A DNA stretch of 64,000 nt from Candidatus Nitrosothermus koennekei (GTDB lineage: Archaea; Thermoproteota; Nitrososphaeria; Nitrososphaerales; Nitrosocaldaceae): positions 59,478 to 123,477 of the forward strand of contig JACAFH010000003.1 of assembly GCA_013538715.1 (NCBI GenBank), given 5' to 3'. Of the stretch, positions 26,747 through 36,073 are shown one piece after another. The translations under genes were made by a program, and so were the position numbers. Numbering within the stretch: the first letter of the stretch is position 1; each line of letters opens with the position of its first letter. The notes below the pieces were generated by a model. That model had not been told where the DNA came from. It made no database searches and saw only the letters and a list, made by a program, of their open reading frames with translations.

Positions 26747-28680
26747 GAGTAATGGAACGTGTCAAAGAAGAGCAAAACGTAATGAGTGTTATACTCCAGA
26801 ATATGCCAAACGAGGCTGCTATAACGAAGATAGAATATGAAGGACCAAGGATAGCAATTTATACAAGGAATCCAAGGTATCTAATGGAGAATAATACTAT
26901 AATCTCTAATATAGTTGAGACTATAAAGAAGAGAATAGTTATTAGGACAGATGAGTCTATAAGGAAAAATGAGGAAGAGGCTAGGAAGATCATATTAGAG
27001 ATGATACCAAAAGAGGCTGAAATCTCAAGTACATTTTTTGATACTTCTATAGGTGAGGTTACAATTGAAGTAAAGAGACCATGGATACTTAATCCACAAA
27101 CTGAAGGTTCAGAATATACATTTAATATAACAGAGTTAGTAGATGCTACAGGTTGGAAGATCAAGATAAGAAAGTCTCCACATATACTATCACAGAATAT
27201 ACAACAAGTTAATTATACATTAAAGACTTCTGCACAAGAAAGGAGTAGATTCTATAAGGATGTAGGAGAGAAGATCTTTAGAGAGAGACTTGCTGAGAAT
27301 ACAGAAGCGAGCCTACTTACTTTGGGAGGTTTTAGTGAAGTAGGAAGATCATGTATGCTTTTAACAACAAGAGAGAGTAAAATATTACTTGATTGTGGTA
27401 TAAATCCAGGTGCACGGGATACATTTAGTGCATATCCTCGTTTTGATTGGCTTAATATGGATCTAGATGAGATAGACGCGGTAGTTATTAGTCATGCACA
27501 TCTAGATCATACAGGCTTCTTGCCAGTATTATTTAAATATGGCTATAGGGGGCCAGTATATTGTACAGAACCTACATTACCATTAATGACTTTGATACAA
27601 ATAGATATGATTAAAGTAGCAATGAGCGAGGGCTCTTTGCCATTATATACAGAGAAGGATATAAGAGAAGTTATTAAACATACAATTTCTCTTCCATATG
27701 GTGTTGTAACAGATATAGCACCTGATATAAAATTAGTATTTGCTAATGCTGGTCACATACTTGGATCAGCATCTGTACATCTTCATATAGGTGAAGGAGA
27801 TCATAATGTAGTCTATACAGGAGATCTAAAATATGGTAAGAGTCAGCTATTTGAGAGTGCTTCATGGAATTTTCCTAGAGCTGAGACATTAATAATAGAG
27901 AGCACGTATGGTGCAAAAGAAGATATAATGCCAACTAGAGAAGAAGTCGAGAATACATTTGTAAATACTATTAATAAGACTTTATCAGAAGGAGGAAAAG
28001 TGCTTATACCAATACCAGCTGTTGGTAGGGCACAAGAGATACTGATGGTAATAGACTCGTATATGAAGGCTGGTAAGTTAATAGAATCTCCTGTATTCAT
28101 AGAGGGTATGATATCTGAGGCAAGTGCATTACATGTAGCATATCCAGAATATCTGTCAAGGGATCTAAAGCAGAAGATACTTTATAGCTATGATAACCCT
28201 TTTACATCAGAATACTTTACTACTATAGAGCATGTAAATGATAGAGATGAAGTATTGAGAGATGAACCAGCGATTATAATGGCTACATCTGGCATGCTTG
28301 AAGGTGGACCAGTAATAGAGTATTTTAGAGCTTTAGCTCCTAACCCAAAGAATAAGATATTATTTGTATCATATCAAGTTAATGGCACATTAGGTAGAAG
28401 AATATTGGATGGATCTAGACAAGTATCTATAACTAGTAAAGAAGGTAAGATAGAAGTAATAGACATAAATAGTAGTATAGAGAGAATAGAAGGTTTTAGT
28501 GGACATAGTGATTATAATCAGATAATAAATTACATAAATAAATTAAGACCTAAACTAAAGAAAGTTATAATCAACCACGGAGAGAGAAAGAAGGTTGAGA
28601 ATGTAGCGAGTTATGTAAGCAAGGTATTTAAGATACCCGCTTATAAACCATATGTAGAGGAAGCTATCAAACTATATTAA
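26743..28680 (+). CDS. fttA: KH-domain beta-CASP ribonuclease aCPSF1/FttA (transcription termination factor)
   Basis: The 645-residue protein has two N-terminal KH-type domains (to about residue 150), a metallo-beta-lactamase domain with HAHLDHTGFLP and the downstream GHILGSASVHL, then a beta-CASP insert (ESTYGAKE, VGRAQEIL, MATSGMLEGGP) and a C-terminal HSDY motif. aCPSF1/FttA cleaves nascent RNA after U-rich sites and terminates archaeal transcription. The start is GTG 26743, or ATG 26752 three codons later. It is co-transcribed with psmB. Confidence 0.96.
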   Translation: MRVMERVKEEQNVMSVILQNMPNEAAITKIEYEGPRIAIYTRNPRYLMENNTIISNIVETIKKRIVIRTDESIRKNEEEARKIILEMIPKEAEISSTFFDTSIGEVTIEVKRPWILNPQTEGSEYTFNITELVDATGWKIKIRKSPHILSQNIQQVNYTLKTSAQERSRFYKDVGEKIFRERLAENTEASLLTLGGFSEVGRSCMLLTTRESKILLDCGINPGARDTFSAYPRFDWLNMDLDEIDAVVISHAHLDHTGFLPVLFKYGYRGPVYCTEPTLPLMTLIQIDMIKVAMSEGSLPLYTEKDIREVIKHTISLPYGVVTDIAPDIKLVFANAGHILGSASVHLHIGEGDHNVVYTGDLKYGKSQLFESASWNFPRAETLIIESTYGAKEDIMPTREEVENTFVNTINKTLSEGGKVLIPIPAVGRAQEILMVIDSYMKAGKLIESPVFIEGMISEASALHVAYPEYLSRDLKQKILYSYDNPFTSEYFTTIEHVNDRDEVLRDEPAIIMATSGMLEGGPVIEYFRALAPNPKNKILFVSYQVNGTLGRRILDGSRQVSITSKEGKIEVIDINSSIERIEGFSGHSDYNQIINYINKLRPKLKKVIINHGERKKVENVASYVSKVFKIPAYKPYVEEAIKLY

Positions 28681-28853
28681 TTCTGTTTATGTTTTATTCT
28701 ATATCTAAGTAATGCGTTTATAATTATATTTTGTATATCATCTACAGATGCATTGTCAGATATACTTATGTTTCTTGATGTATTCCTTCTATATTTACCC
28801 TTATCTAGTTCTTGAATCACTATTCTGATCTTTCTCTGACTATTTTCACTCAT
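28677..28853 (-). CDS. Small basic protein of unknown function
   Basis: A 58-residue frame starts at ATG 28853 (MSENSQRKIRIVIQELDKGK) and ends in LLRYRIKHKQN, overlapping the stop of the convergent fttA by 3 nt. It is highly charged and basic, with one predicted helix in the C-terminal half (VDDIQNIIINALLRYRI). The tight tail-to-tail packing and amphipathic C-terminal helix support a real gene. I do not recognise a family; a nucleic-acid-binding role is suggested only by composition. Confidence 0.5.
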   Translation of the reverse strand: MSENSQRKIRIVIQELDKGKYRRNTSRNISISDNASVDDIQNIIINALLRYRIKHKQN

Positions 28854-28976
28854 ATTTCTATAGATTATTACTATAATTGTAGATATATGTCTTATGTTAA
28901 TGTATCAATTAGTTTATCATTTTGTAAATATATATTGCTTAATCAATTTTTGAGATTAATATCTGAAGCAGTTAAT

Positions 28977-29879
28977 ATGCAAATAGAGAGCGAGGTTCTT
29001 ATGCCTATGACTCTTATTACTAAAGAAGACTACCTCGAATTCATGAGTAATAAAAAATATGTAACAATAGGCAATCTGACTATACCATTAGAGAAAAAAC
29101 ATATTCAAAAATTAGAACCAGATAATTACAAGATAGAATCTACTACTATATGGTCATTTCCAGATAGAGGATATTGGTCTACTCATAAAGGAGATTATAG
29201 GGGTAACTGGAGCCCTTATATACCTAGAAACTTGATAATGAGATATACAAAAGCAGGAGATATAGTATTGGATCAGATGATGGGGAGTGGAACTACACTA
29301 GTAGAATGTAAACTGCTAGGAAGAAATGGTATTGGTGTTGATATAAATTACGATGCTGTAATGTTAGCACAAAACAGATTAGATTTTGAGTATAAAGATA
29401 GTAATGTAAATACATACCATGGAGATGCAAGGAACCTTGATAAAATAGAAGATGAAAGTATAGATTTAATAGCTACTCATCCACCTTATGCTGGTATAAT
29501 ACAATATTCAAATAGAAAGAATAGAGCGGATCTTTCATCACTATCAATAAAAGAGTATTTACAAGAGATGTATAAAGTGTCACAGGAGTCATTTAGAGTG
29601 TTAAAGAAAGGGAAGTATTGTGCTATATTGATCGGAGATACTAGAAGACATAAGCATTATATTCCTATTACACATAATATTATGCATATATTTTTAGAAG
29701 CTGGTTTCATATTAAAGGAGTATATAATTAAGGTTCAACATAATATGAAGACTACAAGGGAAATATGGAAAGGCAATTATGATTTTTATAAAATAGCACA
29801 TGAACATCTATTAGTATTTAGAAAACCAGAGAGTGGCGAGAAGGTAAGAAGATTAGCCTATAGCTCTGATTTATTGTAG
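28977..29879 (+). CDS. SAM-dependent DNA-methylase-like protein (N4/N6 family)
   Basis: From ATG 28977 (MQIESEVLMPM) the protein has 300 residues; the frame stays open to 28812 but that part overlaps the divergent small gene. The N4/N6-type order shows DQMMGSGTTLVECKLLGRN followed by GIGVDIN (motif I, with the family's GSGTT), and THPPYAGIIQYS as motif IV. The catalytic tetrapeptide is HPPY, not the usual D/N/S-PPY, which could indicate altered chemistry or an RNA substrate. No restriction endonuclease is next to it, so it is at best an orphan methylase. Confidence 0.75.
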   Translation: MQIESEVLMPMTLITKEDYLEFMSNKKYVTIGNLTIPLEKKHIQKLEPDNYKIESTTIWSFPDRGYWSTHKGDYRGNWSPYIPRNLIMRYTKAGDIVLDQMMGSGTTLVECKLLGRNGIGVDINYDAVMLAQNRLDFEYKDSNVNTYHGDARNLDKIEDESIDLIATHPPYAGIIQYSNRKNRADLSSLSIKEYLQEMYKVSQESFRVLKKGKYCAILIGDTRRHKHYIPITHNIMHIFLEAGFILKEYIIKVQHNMKTTREIWKGNYDFYKIAHEHLLVFRKPESGEKVRRLAYSSDLL

Positions 29880-30146
29880 TCTATTACCATTCTTCCATAT
29901 CTTTACACTTGGAGGAGTTACTACTATCCTCTCCTCACCTAAACGAGCTATATCTCCTTCTATTGACGAGATAAAATCATATAATTGATCTACAACACTT
30001 CTTAGCTCATCTATATTCTTCTGTGCTAATGGAGTGATTCTTATTATTAATATCATACCTTTATTAATATCATCTTTTATTAAATCTACATCTTTTGAAT
30101 CCTTTAAAGAGAATGCTTTTACATAAATTAAGTTATTATTAGCCAT
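29871..30146 (-). CDS. sepF: SepF-like cell-division protein
   Basis: The 91-residue protein is a compact SepF/DUF552 domain: IYVKAFSLKDSKDVDLIKDD, then MILIIRITPLAQKNIDELRSVVDQLYDFI, then GGDIARLGEERIVVTP-type text (here EGDIARLGEERIVVTPPSVKIW). SepF anchors FtsZ to the membrane in many archaea and bacteria. The usual N-terminal membrane-targeting amphipathic helix is very short here. Its 3' end overlaps the methylase gene tail by 9 nt. Ammonia-oxidising archaea divide mainly with Cdv proteins, so its partner is uncertain. Confidence 0.88.
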   Translation of the reverse strand: MANNNLIYVKAFSLKDSKDVDLIKDDINKGMILIIRITPLAQKNIDELRSVVDQLYDFISSIEGDIARLGEERIVVTPPSVKIWKNGNRLQ

Positions 30147-30233
30147 TAATTAATAATACTGATAATATATAAATATTATTATCTATAAAATATATTTAAG
30201 TAATTAGTTAATAAACATTAAGTTACATTCACG

Positions 30234-31211
30234 TTATATCCTATATTTATCTAATATTTTATCATCTATTGGAATTACATTTATATTATTACCTATATTT
30301 GATATAATTGTACTTTCTTTATTCTTAGGTGCATCAGAATATCTAAGTACTATCATTGATGCTTGCATAATGTCATTAGGGTCTTTACGTAATAGACCTA
30401 CAGGACCCTTATAATCCCTTGTTTCTAATAGTATATCATCATCTAATGCTAATGCTTTGATCTTCTCGTTCTCCTCTTTATTCCTACCTACTATGAGTTT
30501 AGAGTTATCTAGTCTGAAATGTCTACCAATCTTTAATAATTCTATATCATTCAGAGTTGGTTTATTAACATACTTAAGAAGATCCTTTACACGTTTTGAG
30601 AACTGAGGATCAGTTAAAAGGCATCCTCCAGCTGCGTTTGGATATTCTACTATTCCAAGTTCTTTTGCAAGCCTGAATTGGGTTTTTCTAGATCTTCCTC
30701 TTATTGATAATAGTTTATTTCTATCAATTATACCTTTCTTTTCTGCTTCTATAGGTTCTAGATTCTTTCCAGATAACGGTCTTAAAACCTTACCTTCTAA
30801 ATCTCCTTCTAGTTCTATTATTTTTAATGCCCTTTTATTTTGACTCATTGGTCGTTGTCCTAACACTTCTCCAGTTATAATAAATTCTGCACCGATCTCT
30901 TCCATATACTTCTTTGCTTCTTTGTACATCATTATTCTACAATCTATACACGGATTCATACCAGAACCATAGCCGTGTTTTGGATTCTTTAGCATCTCTA
31001 TGTATTCATCCCCAATGTAAACTGTCTTAAGATCCACTCCTAATCTATCTGCAACTTCCATTACCTTAAAACCACATCCATGCCCACAATCAAAATCACA
31101 AAATGGCGTCTTTATTGCTAATGCTTTTACATCAAATCCTTGATCTTTCATAATCTTTACACTTAATGTGCTATCTAGACCTCCTGATAATAATGCGACT
31201 ACTTTATGCAT
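30234..31211 (-). CDS. PP-loop ATP pyrophosphatase, tRNA-thiolation type (ThiI/MnmA-like)
   Basis: The 325-residue protein has the PP-loop SGGLDS (8-13) for adenylating tRNA or a base. Cysteine-rich segments CDFDCGHGCGF and GMNPCIDCRIMMYKEA follow, with GEVLGQRPMSQNKRAL and a C-terminal region of about 100 residues. The layout fits archaeal/thermophile tRNA-thiouridine-forming enzymes of the ThiI/TrmU superfamily (members with a C-terminal NFACT-R-like domain). The exact modified base is not clear. Single gene. Confidence 0.82.
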   Translation of the reverse strand: MHKVVALLSGGLDSTLSVKIMKDQGFDVKALAIKTPFCDFDCGHGCGFKVMEVADRLGVDLKTVYIGDEYIEMLKNPKHGYGSGMNPCIDCRIMMYKEAKKYMEEIGAEFIITGEVLGQRPMSQNKRALKIIELEGDLEGKVLRPLSGKNLEPIEAEKKGIIDRNKLLSIRGRSRKTQFRLAKELGIVEYPNAAGGCLLTDPQFSKRVKDLLKYVNKPTLNDIELLKIGRHFRLDNSKLIVGRNKEENEKIKALALDDDILLETRDYKGPVGLLRKDPNDIMQASMIVLRYSDAPKNKESTIISNIGNNINVIPIDDKILDKYRI

Positions 31212-31267
31212 AAGAGGTTGTAAAATGTACTATAATATTATTATTTAGGTTTTGTTGATCTAGATAT

Positions 31268-32311
31268 ATGGAAAGAATTAGTAGATTAAAAGCGGAGATG
31301 GAAGAGTTAGGATATGATAATGCTCTTATCTTTGAACCAACTAACATATTTTATCTAACAGGATTCTGGGGTGAGGGAATATCTTTATTGGATAAGAATG
31401 GATTATCATTAATAATTCCTAAATTGGAGACAGAAAGAGCTAAGAAGAGTGCTAATTGCACTATAATAGAGAGTGAGAGAAGTAACATGCTTAATTCATT
31501 ACCTAACATAGAAGGAAGAGTTTGCACTGATTGTAATGATTATAATATAATGAAGAATTTAGAAAATAAATTTAATCTTGTATATGATAAGAGTATATTT
31601 GATAAAGTTAGGATGATCAAGGATGATGACGAAATTAAAGAGATTAGTAAAGCAGCTTCCCTTCTAGACAAACTCTTTGCTTTTGTTGAGAATAAAGTTG
31701 TGATAGGTATGAGTGAATTAGAGATTCAAGCATTGATAATGTATGAGGGATTAAGATTAGGATTACAACCAGCGTCGTATAAATTTACACTTTATCCATT
31801 GATAATAGCAAGTGGTAAGAACTCTGCTCTACCACATGCTCAGCCTACATCTAGAAGAATAAAGAAAGGTGATCTCTTAACTATCGACCTAACTTTACGC
31901 TATAATGGATATGTAGCAGATGCTACACGAACGTTTGCTATTGGTAATATATCAAATGAAAAGAGATTAATCTACAATATAGTTAAGGAAGCACAAGAAA
32001 AAGCTATAGAAAGTATTAGAGAAGGTATGTTGACAGCTGATCTAGATAAGATAAGTAGAGATATAATAGATAAGTATGGTTATTCAAAATATTTCATACA
32101 CTCTACTGGACATGGAATAGGACTGGATGTTCATGAACCGCCATGGATAAAATCAAATGATAAGACTCAACTTGAGCGAAATATGGCTATAACTATCGAG
32201 CCAGGCATATATATAGATAATAAATATGGTGTAAGAATAGAAGATAGTATAATAGTTAGTAAGAAAGCAAAAGTACTTAATAAATATACAAAAGAATTGG
32301 TGATAATATAG
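31268..32311 (+). CDS. pepQ: Xaa-Pro aminopeptidase/dipeptidase (M24B)
   Basis: The 347-residue protein has a creatinase-type N-domain (to about 125) and a pita-bread C-domain. Two-metal ligands are in LLTIDLTLRYNGYVADATRTF (two Asp), HSTGHGIGLDVHE (His), ITIEPGIYI (Glu) and VRIEDSIIV (Glu). It removes or splits residues next to proline in short peptides, probably downstream of the proteasome. The gene is divergent from the PP-loop gene with a 56-bp promoter region between them. Confidence 0.93.
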   Translation: MERISRLKAEMEELGYDNALIFEPTNIFYLTGFWGEGISLLDKNGLSLIIPKLETERAKKSANCTIIESERSNMLNSLPNIEGRVCTDCNDYNIMKNLENKFNLVYDKSIFDKVRMIKDDDEIKEISKAASLLDKLFAFVENKVVIGMSELEIQALIMYEGLRLGLQPASYKFTLYPLIIASGKNSALPHAQPTSRRIKKGDLLTIDLTLRYNGYVADATRTFAIGNISNEKRLIYNIVKEAQEKAIESIREGMLTADLDKISRDIIDKYGYSKYFIHSTGHGIGLDVHEPPWIKSNDKTQLERNMAITIEPGIYIDNKYGVRIEDSIIVSKKAKVLNKYTKELVII

Positions 32312-32483
32312 CCGATTACTATAATTAATGTATGATTGTATATCTTCTCATTATAATTATTATTGACATGTCTATCAGATTTACAATAGATAGTTTATAT
32401 AACATATTAATAAATGTATATTCGTTATAATTCAATAAAAAGATTTAAGAAGTTTTTTATATATGCTTATCAAAACATATTGT

Positions 32484-33638
32484 ATGAAGAAGGTATGTGT
32501 TATAGGTGCTGGGAGCACAAATTATGGAAAAGCTAAAGAGAGTATAACAGAGCTTGCAGTTAATGCAGCTAGAGATGCTATAAAGAGTTCCAATATAGAG
32601 CCAAAAGAGATAGAATATGGTTTGATATCAAATGTATTCGGAGTAGCAGACAAACAAGTCCATCTTGCACCAGTTATCATGACTAATCTTGGAATACCAC
32701 ATGTTCCAGGATTAACCATTGAATCTGCGTGTGGTAGTGGTTCTATAGCATTTAGAGAAGCATATGCAAATGTTGCTGCTGGATTTTATGATGTTGTGTT
32801 GGCAGTTGGTGTAGAAAAGGTTACGCATACAGGAACTACTAGATCTACTACATTATTCTCATACTGCTCAGATTTCTTCTATGAAGGTGGCTGCGGTGTA
32901 TCGTTCCCTGGCTTATTTGCATCAATGGCAAGAGCATATATTACAAGATATAAAGCAAGTGAAGAGGATCTAGCAATGGTAGCTGTAAAGAACCATGAGA
33001 ACGGTATGTTAAACCCAAAAGCACATGTTAGAAAGAGGATAAGTGTAGATGATGTATTAAACTCACCAATAGTTGCGAGTCCATTAAAACTCTTAGATTG
33101 TTGTCCATTCTCTGATGGTGCTAGTGCTGTAATAATCGCTAGTGAAGAGTTTGCAAAGAAGCATGGAGGAGAGTATATAGAAGTTATAGGATCCGGTAGG
33201 GGTGCATCTCCGGCTGCTTTACAGAATAGGGAAGATCTGACAACTATACCAAGTACTAGAGCAGCAGCAATGCAAGCGTATAAGCAAGCAAACTTAACAC
33301 CAAAAGATATAGATTTTGCTGAAGTTCACGATTGTTTCACTATAGCAGAGATTGTAGATATTGAAGATTTAGGATTTTTTGAAAAGGGTAGAGGTGCAGC
33401 CGCTGTTAGGGAAGGTTTAACACAATTAAACTCAGAGATAAGTATAAATCCATCTGGAGGATTGAAATCAAAGGGTCATCCTATAGGTGCAACAGGTATA
33501 GGACAAATAGTTGAAATTTATGAACAATTGCTTAACAAGGCAGGAGAAAGGCAAGTAAAAGATGCTAATATTGGGTTATCTCACAACTTTGGTGCTACTG
33601 GGGCAAGTTGTGCAGTCCATATATTTAGAAGTGTCTAA
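32484..33638 (+). CDS. Thiolase (acetyl-CoA acetyltransferase/SCP2-type)
   Basis: From ATG 32484 (MKKVCVIGAGST) it has 384 residues; an earlier ATG (32463) adds seven. The nucleophile is in TIESACGSGSIAF, and catalytic His in GHPIGATG. The C-terminal segment reads LSHNFGATGASCAVHIF, the SCP2-type ending without the second canonical cysteine motif. It starts a pair with a DUF35 zinc-ribbon/OB protein 1 nt downstream. Archaeal thiolase-DUF35 pairs channel acetoacetyl-CoA towards HMG-CoA and mevalonate. In ammonia oxidisers thiolase also closes the hydroxypropionate/hydroxybutyrate cycle; which applies here is open. Confidence 0.92.
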   Translation: MKKVCVIGAGSTNYGKAKESITELAVNAARDAIKSSNIEPKEIEYGLISNVFGVADKQVHLAPVIMTNLGIPHVPGLTIESACGSGSIAFREAYANVAAGFYDVVLAVGVEKVTHTGTTRSTTLFSYCSDFFYEGGCGVSFPGLFASMARAYITRYKASEEDLAMVAVKNHENGMLNPKAHVRKRISVDDVLNSPIVASPLKLLDCCPFSDGASAVIIASEEFAKKHGGEYIEVIGSGRGASPAALQNREDLTTIPSTRAAAMQAYKQANLTPKDIDFAEVHDCFTIAEIVDIEDLGFFEKGRGAAAVREGLTQLNSEISINPSGGLKSKGHPIGATGIGQIVEIYEQLLNKAGERQVKDANIGLSHNFGATGASCAVHIFRSV

Positions 33639-33639
33639 C

Positions 33640-33996
33640 ATGATCGAAGATAAGTTTATAGAATGTGCAAAGAGAGGGAAGATCTTAGCAGCAAAATGTA
33701 AAAAATGTAACAATACACAATTAGCAACCATATTATTCTGCTTAAAATGTAATTCTAATGAACTAGAGCATGTAGAATTAGATGGAGAGGGAAGAGTAGT
33801 TACATACACAATACTACATGTTGCTCCAGAAGGGTATGAGAAGTATTCACCATATGCATGGGTCATACTAGAGAGTAATGGATTAAACATATCCGGCTTC
33901 TTAGAAGGGGTGAAGAGTCCTTCAGAACTACCATTAAATAGCAAAGTAAAGATTATAGGTTATGATGAAAGGGGTATCATACTCTCAAAAGCATAA
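33640..33996 (+). CDS. DUF35 zinc-ribbon/OB-fold acyl-CoA-associated protein
   Basis: The start is ATG 33640, right after the thiolase stop (1-nt gap), giving 118 residues. The N-terminal zinc ribbon has CKKCNNTQL...CLKCNSNEL. The OB fold follows with 'GEGRVVTYTILHVAPEGYEKYSPYAWVILE'. Members bind CoA and bridge thiolase to HMG-CoA synthase in methanogens. The in-frame extension to 33562 lies within the thiolase and is not used. Tight coupling supports joint function with the thiolase. Confidence 0.93.
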   Translation: MIEDKFIECAKRGKILAAKCKKCNNTQLATILFCLKCNSNELEHVELDGEGRVVTYTILHVAPEGYEKYSPYAWVILESNGLNISGFLEGVKSPSELPLNSKVKIIGYDERGIILSKA

Positions 33997-34065
33997 TATT
34001 TTTATTTTATAGTTAATTTTTATTAGTGTTTAGTTCTTTTATATGACTTGTTATACCATATCATC

Positions 34066-34221
34066 ATGAGTATCGAGATAGTTTGTAGTAAGTGTAATAA
34101 TACTTTATATAGAATAAAACAGCTCAGACCTGTTAAAGATATAATTAAGAAGAATAATAGATGCCCTAATTGTGACGCTGCACTAACTACTGACTTCGTC
34201 CTCTCTATCGAGCGATTTTAA
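34066..34221 (+). CDS. Small zinc-ribbon protein
   Basis: A 51-residue frame begins MSIEIVCSKCNNTLYRIK and has a second pair, RCPNCDAALTTDF. CxxC...CxxC spaced by about 29 residues is a compact zinc ribbon. It lies 69 nt downstream of the DUF35 gene on the same strand and runs 39 nt into the tail of the convergent Rieske gene. It is too short for family assignment, but the paired CxxC motifs make it credible; similar mini-ribbons are common in archaea. Confidence 0.65.
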   Translation: MSIEIVCSKCNNTLYRIKQLRPVKDIIKKNNRCPNCDAALTTDFVLSIERF

Positions 34222-34548
34222 ATCTACATACACACAATTATCTTTTATTGTAGTCTTATATAGTATTAGATCTCCACTCTTCTTCCATTCTTCTCTCTGT
34301 TCATTATAAAATGCGGGTATGGATACTAACTTACCAGTATCTAGATTAAACTCAAACTCATGTAAAGGACATACGATATTACAGTCCTTGAATGAACCTC
34401 TATGAAGATAAGCATGTCTATGAGGACAAAATGGATCAAATGCAACTATTCTACCATCCTTTTTACCTATTATAATCTCTCTCTTCTCTATGCATACAAG
34501 TATCATGCTATTATCTTTTATATCATTTATGTTACAAACTTTGATCAT
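34183..34548 (-). CDS. Rieske-type [2Fe-2S] ferredoxin
   Basis: The 121-residue protein is a stand-alone Rieske domain. The cluster ligands are Cys41-His43 (CPHRHAYLHRG) and Cys60-His63 (CPLHEFEFN). Without a membrane anchor or signal peptide it is a cytoplasmic electron carrier, like ferredoxin components of oxygenases. It lies 21 nt downstream of the DPS-like ferritin gene on the same strand, so iron storage and a small redox protein may be co-expressed. Redox potential and partner are unknown. Confidence 0.93.
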   Translation of the reverse strand: MIKVCNINDIKDNSMILVCIEKREIIIGKKDGRIVAFDPFCPHRHAYLHRGSFKDCNIVCPLHEFEFNLDTGKLVSIPAFYNEQREEWKKSGDLILYKTTIKDNCVYVDLKSLDREDEVSS

Positions 34549-34569
34549 ATTTATAAAAATTTATGGGGG

Positions 34570-35157
34570 TTAACCATGTGTAGTCCTCAGATGTGCACCA
34601 GCGTGTGGAGATTCACCTATAAACCTTCTTCTAAAGTGCGCTGACGGTCTTCCATATAGAAGCTCTAAGAACCATGCTTCATGCTCTATCTCTTCTTGCA
34701 TTATCCGTTGTGCTATATCATATGTCCTAGGATCTTTGCCATAAGTCATCTCGCATACAGCAGCCCATGATCTTATAGCACACTGTTCAGCAGCAAGTAA
34801 CACTTTGATTATCTCTTTTACATCTTTCCAATTTTCTGGTAGATAAGCATCTGGACATCCTGCTTTATCTGCAAACTCCCTTATATCTCTTGGTAATCTA
34901 CCACCCAACTCGTATATCCTTGGTGTCATCGCCTCGAAATGGTTTCTATCCTCTATTCTAGCATCTTCTACTATCTCCTTTATCCCTTCTCCTTCTAAAC
35001 CAGTGCAATGCATTCTTAGTATAGTATAGTAATAATATGTTGTAAACTCTGCGCCTACACCAGCTATAAGAAGCTCTAGCAGCTTCTTAACATCTATCCC
35101 AGCTTTCTCTATAACCTGTACTGCTACTACATCCTTCTCACTTATCTCTTTACTCAT
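34570..35157 (-). CDS. DPS-like ferritin (DpsL/thioferritin type)
   Basis: The 195-residue four-helix ferritin-like protein carries di-iron ligands in [40 protein letters not shown] and [15 protein letters not shown]. Cysteines near the active site (Cys in [13 protein letters not shown]) match the DpsL pattern of archaeal thioferritins, which use a thiol pair to couple peroxide reduction to iron oxidation. It protects DNA from hydrogen peroxide and stores iron. The His-rich, basic C-terminus ([11 protein letters not shown]) is extra. It lies upstream of and probably shares an operon with the Rieske protein gene. Confidence 0.88.
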   Translation of the reverse strand: MSKEISEKDVVAVQVIEKAGIDVKKLLELLIAGVGAEFTTYYYYTILRMHCTGLEGEGIKEIVEDARIEDRNHFEAMTPRIYELGGRLPRDIREFADKAGCPDAYLPENWKDVKEIIKVLLAAEQCAIRSWAAVCEMTYGKDPRTYDIAQRIMQEEIEHEAWFLELLYGRPSAHFRRRFIGESPHAGAHLRTTHG

Positions 35158-35345
35158 CTTATATTCTTCTCCTACAATTATGTATTATAAACTTTTTATC
35201 ACTAGTGAGAGTATTTTATGTAGGAGAACTATTAACAAGCTTGATGTATTGCATATCTATAGAACATTGTTATAAGAGAGATATTATAAAACTGATTAAC
35301 TATTAATTATAAACAATATATCTAATAAAAATAATATAAAGAATT

Positions 35346-35591
35346 TTAATATAATATATGTTTCATTACTACAAATACTATACTAGATACAACGATACTA
35401 GTAATGTAAGGAAGTATTATATTGGTATAATCTATACTCTCAACCCTTACACTCTCAGCCTTAAGTGCCATTCTATTATTATCTTCTATCTCAGTATGGA
35501 TATAGCTTATGTTAAACTGATTTAGTAGTATTATAGTTGCAATAGCTAATACAATTGAAGAACCAAACATTATATATCTATTCACAAACAT
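35346..35591 (-). CDS. Small membrane protein
   Basis: The 81-residue protein has helices at about 6-25 and 57-78, with a polar loop between them (NISYIHTEIEDNNRMALKAE). No family is recognised. It follows the membrane-anchored wHTH regulator gene by 31 nt on the same strand, so the two may act together, for instance with the small protein modulating the regulator. Confidence 0.6.
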   Translation of the reverse strand: MFVNRYIMFGSSIVLAIATIILLNQFNISYIHTEIEDNNRMALKAESVRVESIDYTNIILPYITSIVVSSIVFVVMKHILY

Positions 35592-35622
35592 ACTTCATAT
35601 CTCATGTATATAATACTAATAA

Positions 35623-36042
35623 TTAGAACGGCCTCTTAAGCCATAGCCTAATGCTCTCAAACCAAAATATCGTACTTGCTATAATAGCAAATACAAGCGC
35701 GTGTATATTAATAGCCTCATAATTTGTTATTATATATGTTATTAATAAAGTTGTAAAAAAGATAGCAAAGAATATCAAACGAGGAACGGTATATCCTAGT
35801 ATATTTATATATGATTCTAACATAGTTAAATCTGCTTTCTTGGAGACATAGTATTGTCCATACTCATCTTTAGCAACTAGTCCCATCTCAATCAGCTTTT
35901 CTAGATGATAACTAGCAACACTAGGGCTAGAGAATTCGAGATCCCTTTGGACTTCTCGCACACCTACTTTATCATGTTTAAGCATATAGAGATAAACTTG
36001 TAAAGTTTTGCCTTTGAGCTTTGATTCAATCTCATTTGGCAT
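35623..36042 (-). CDS. Winged-helix transcriptional regulator with two C-terminal transmembrane helices
   Basis: The 139-residue protein begins with a winged helix (about 8-70): KTLQVYLYMLKHDKVGVREVQ, then SPSVASYHLEKLIEMGLVAKDEYGQYYVS, the recognition-helix/wing pattern of ArsR-like or PadR-like regulators. Two transmembrane helices follow (about 87-106 and 112-130) with a basic tail. It is divergent from the SIMPL-domain gene; the intergenic region holds perfect palindromes that are likely its operators. It looks like a one-component membrane sensor-regulator. Confidence 0.78.
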   Translation of the reverse strand: MPNEIESKLKGKTLQVYLYMLKHDKVGVREVQRDLEFSSPSVASYHLEKLIEMGLVAKDEYGQYYVSKKADLTMLESYINILGYTVPRLIFFAIFFTTLLITYIITNYEAINIHALVFAIIASTIFWFESIRLWLKRPF

Positions 36043-36073
36043 TAATTATACTTTAATAAGGTAAGATAAATAC

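Noticed and set aside
28977-29879. Restriction-modification system
   Set aside because: Neighbouring genes are fttA, sepF and a PP-loop enzyme; no nuclease or specificity subunit is visible.
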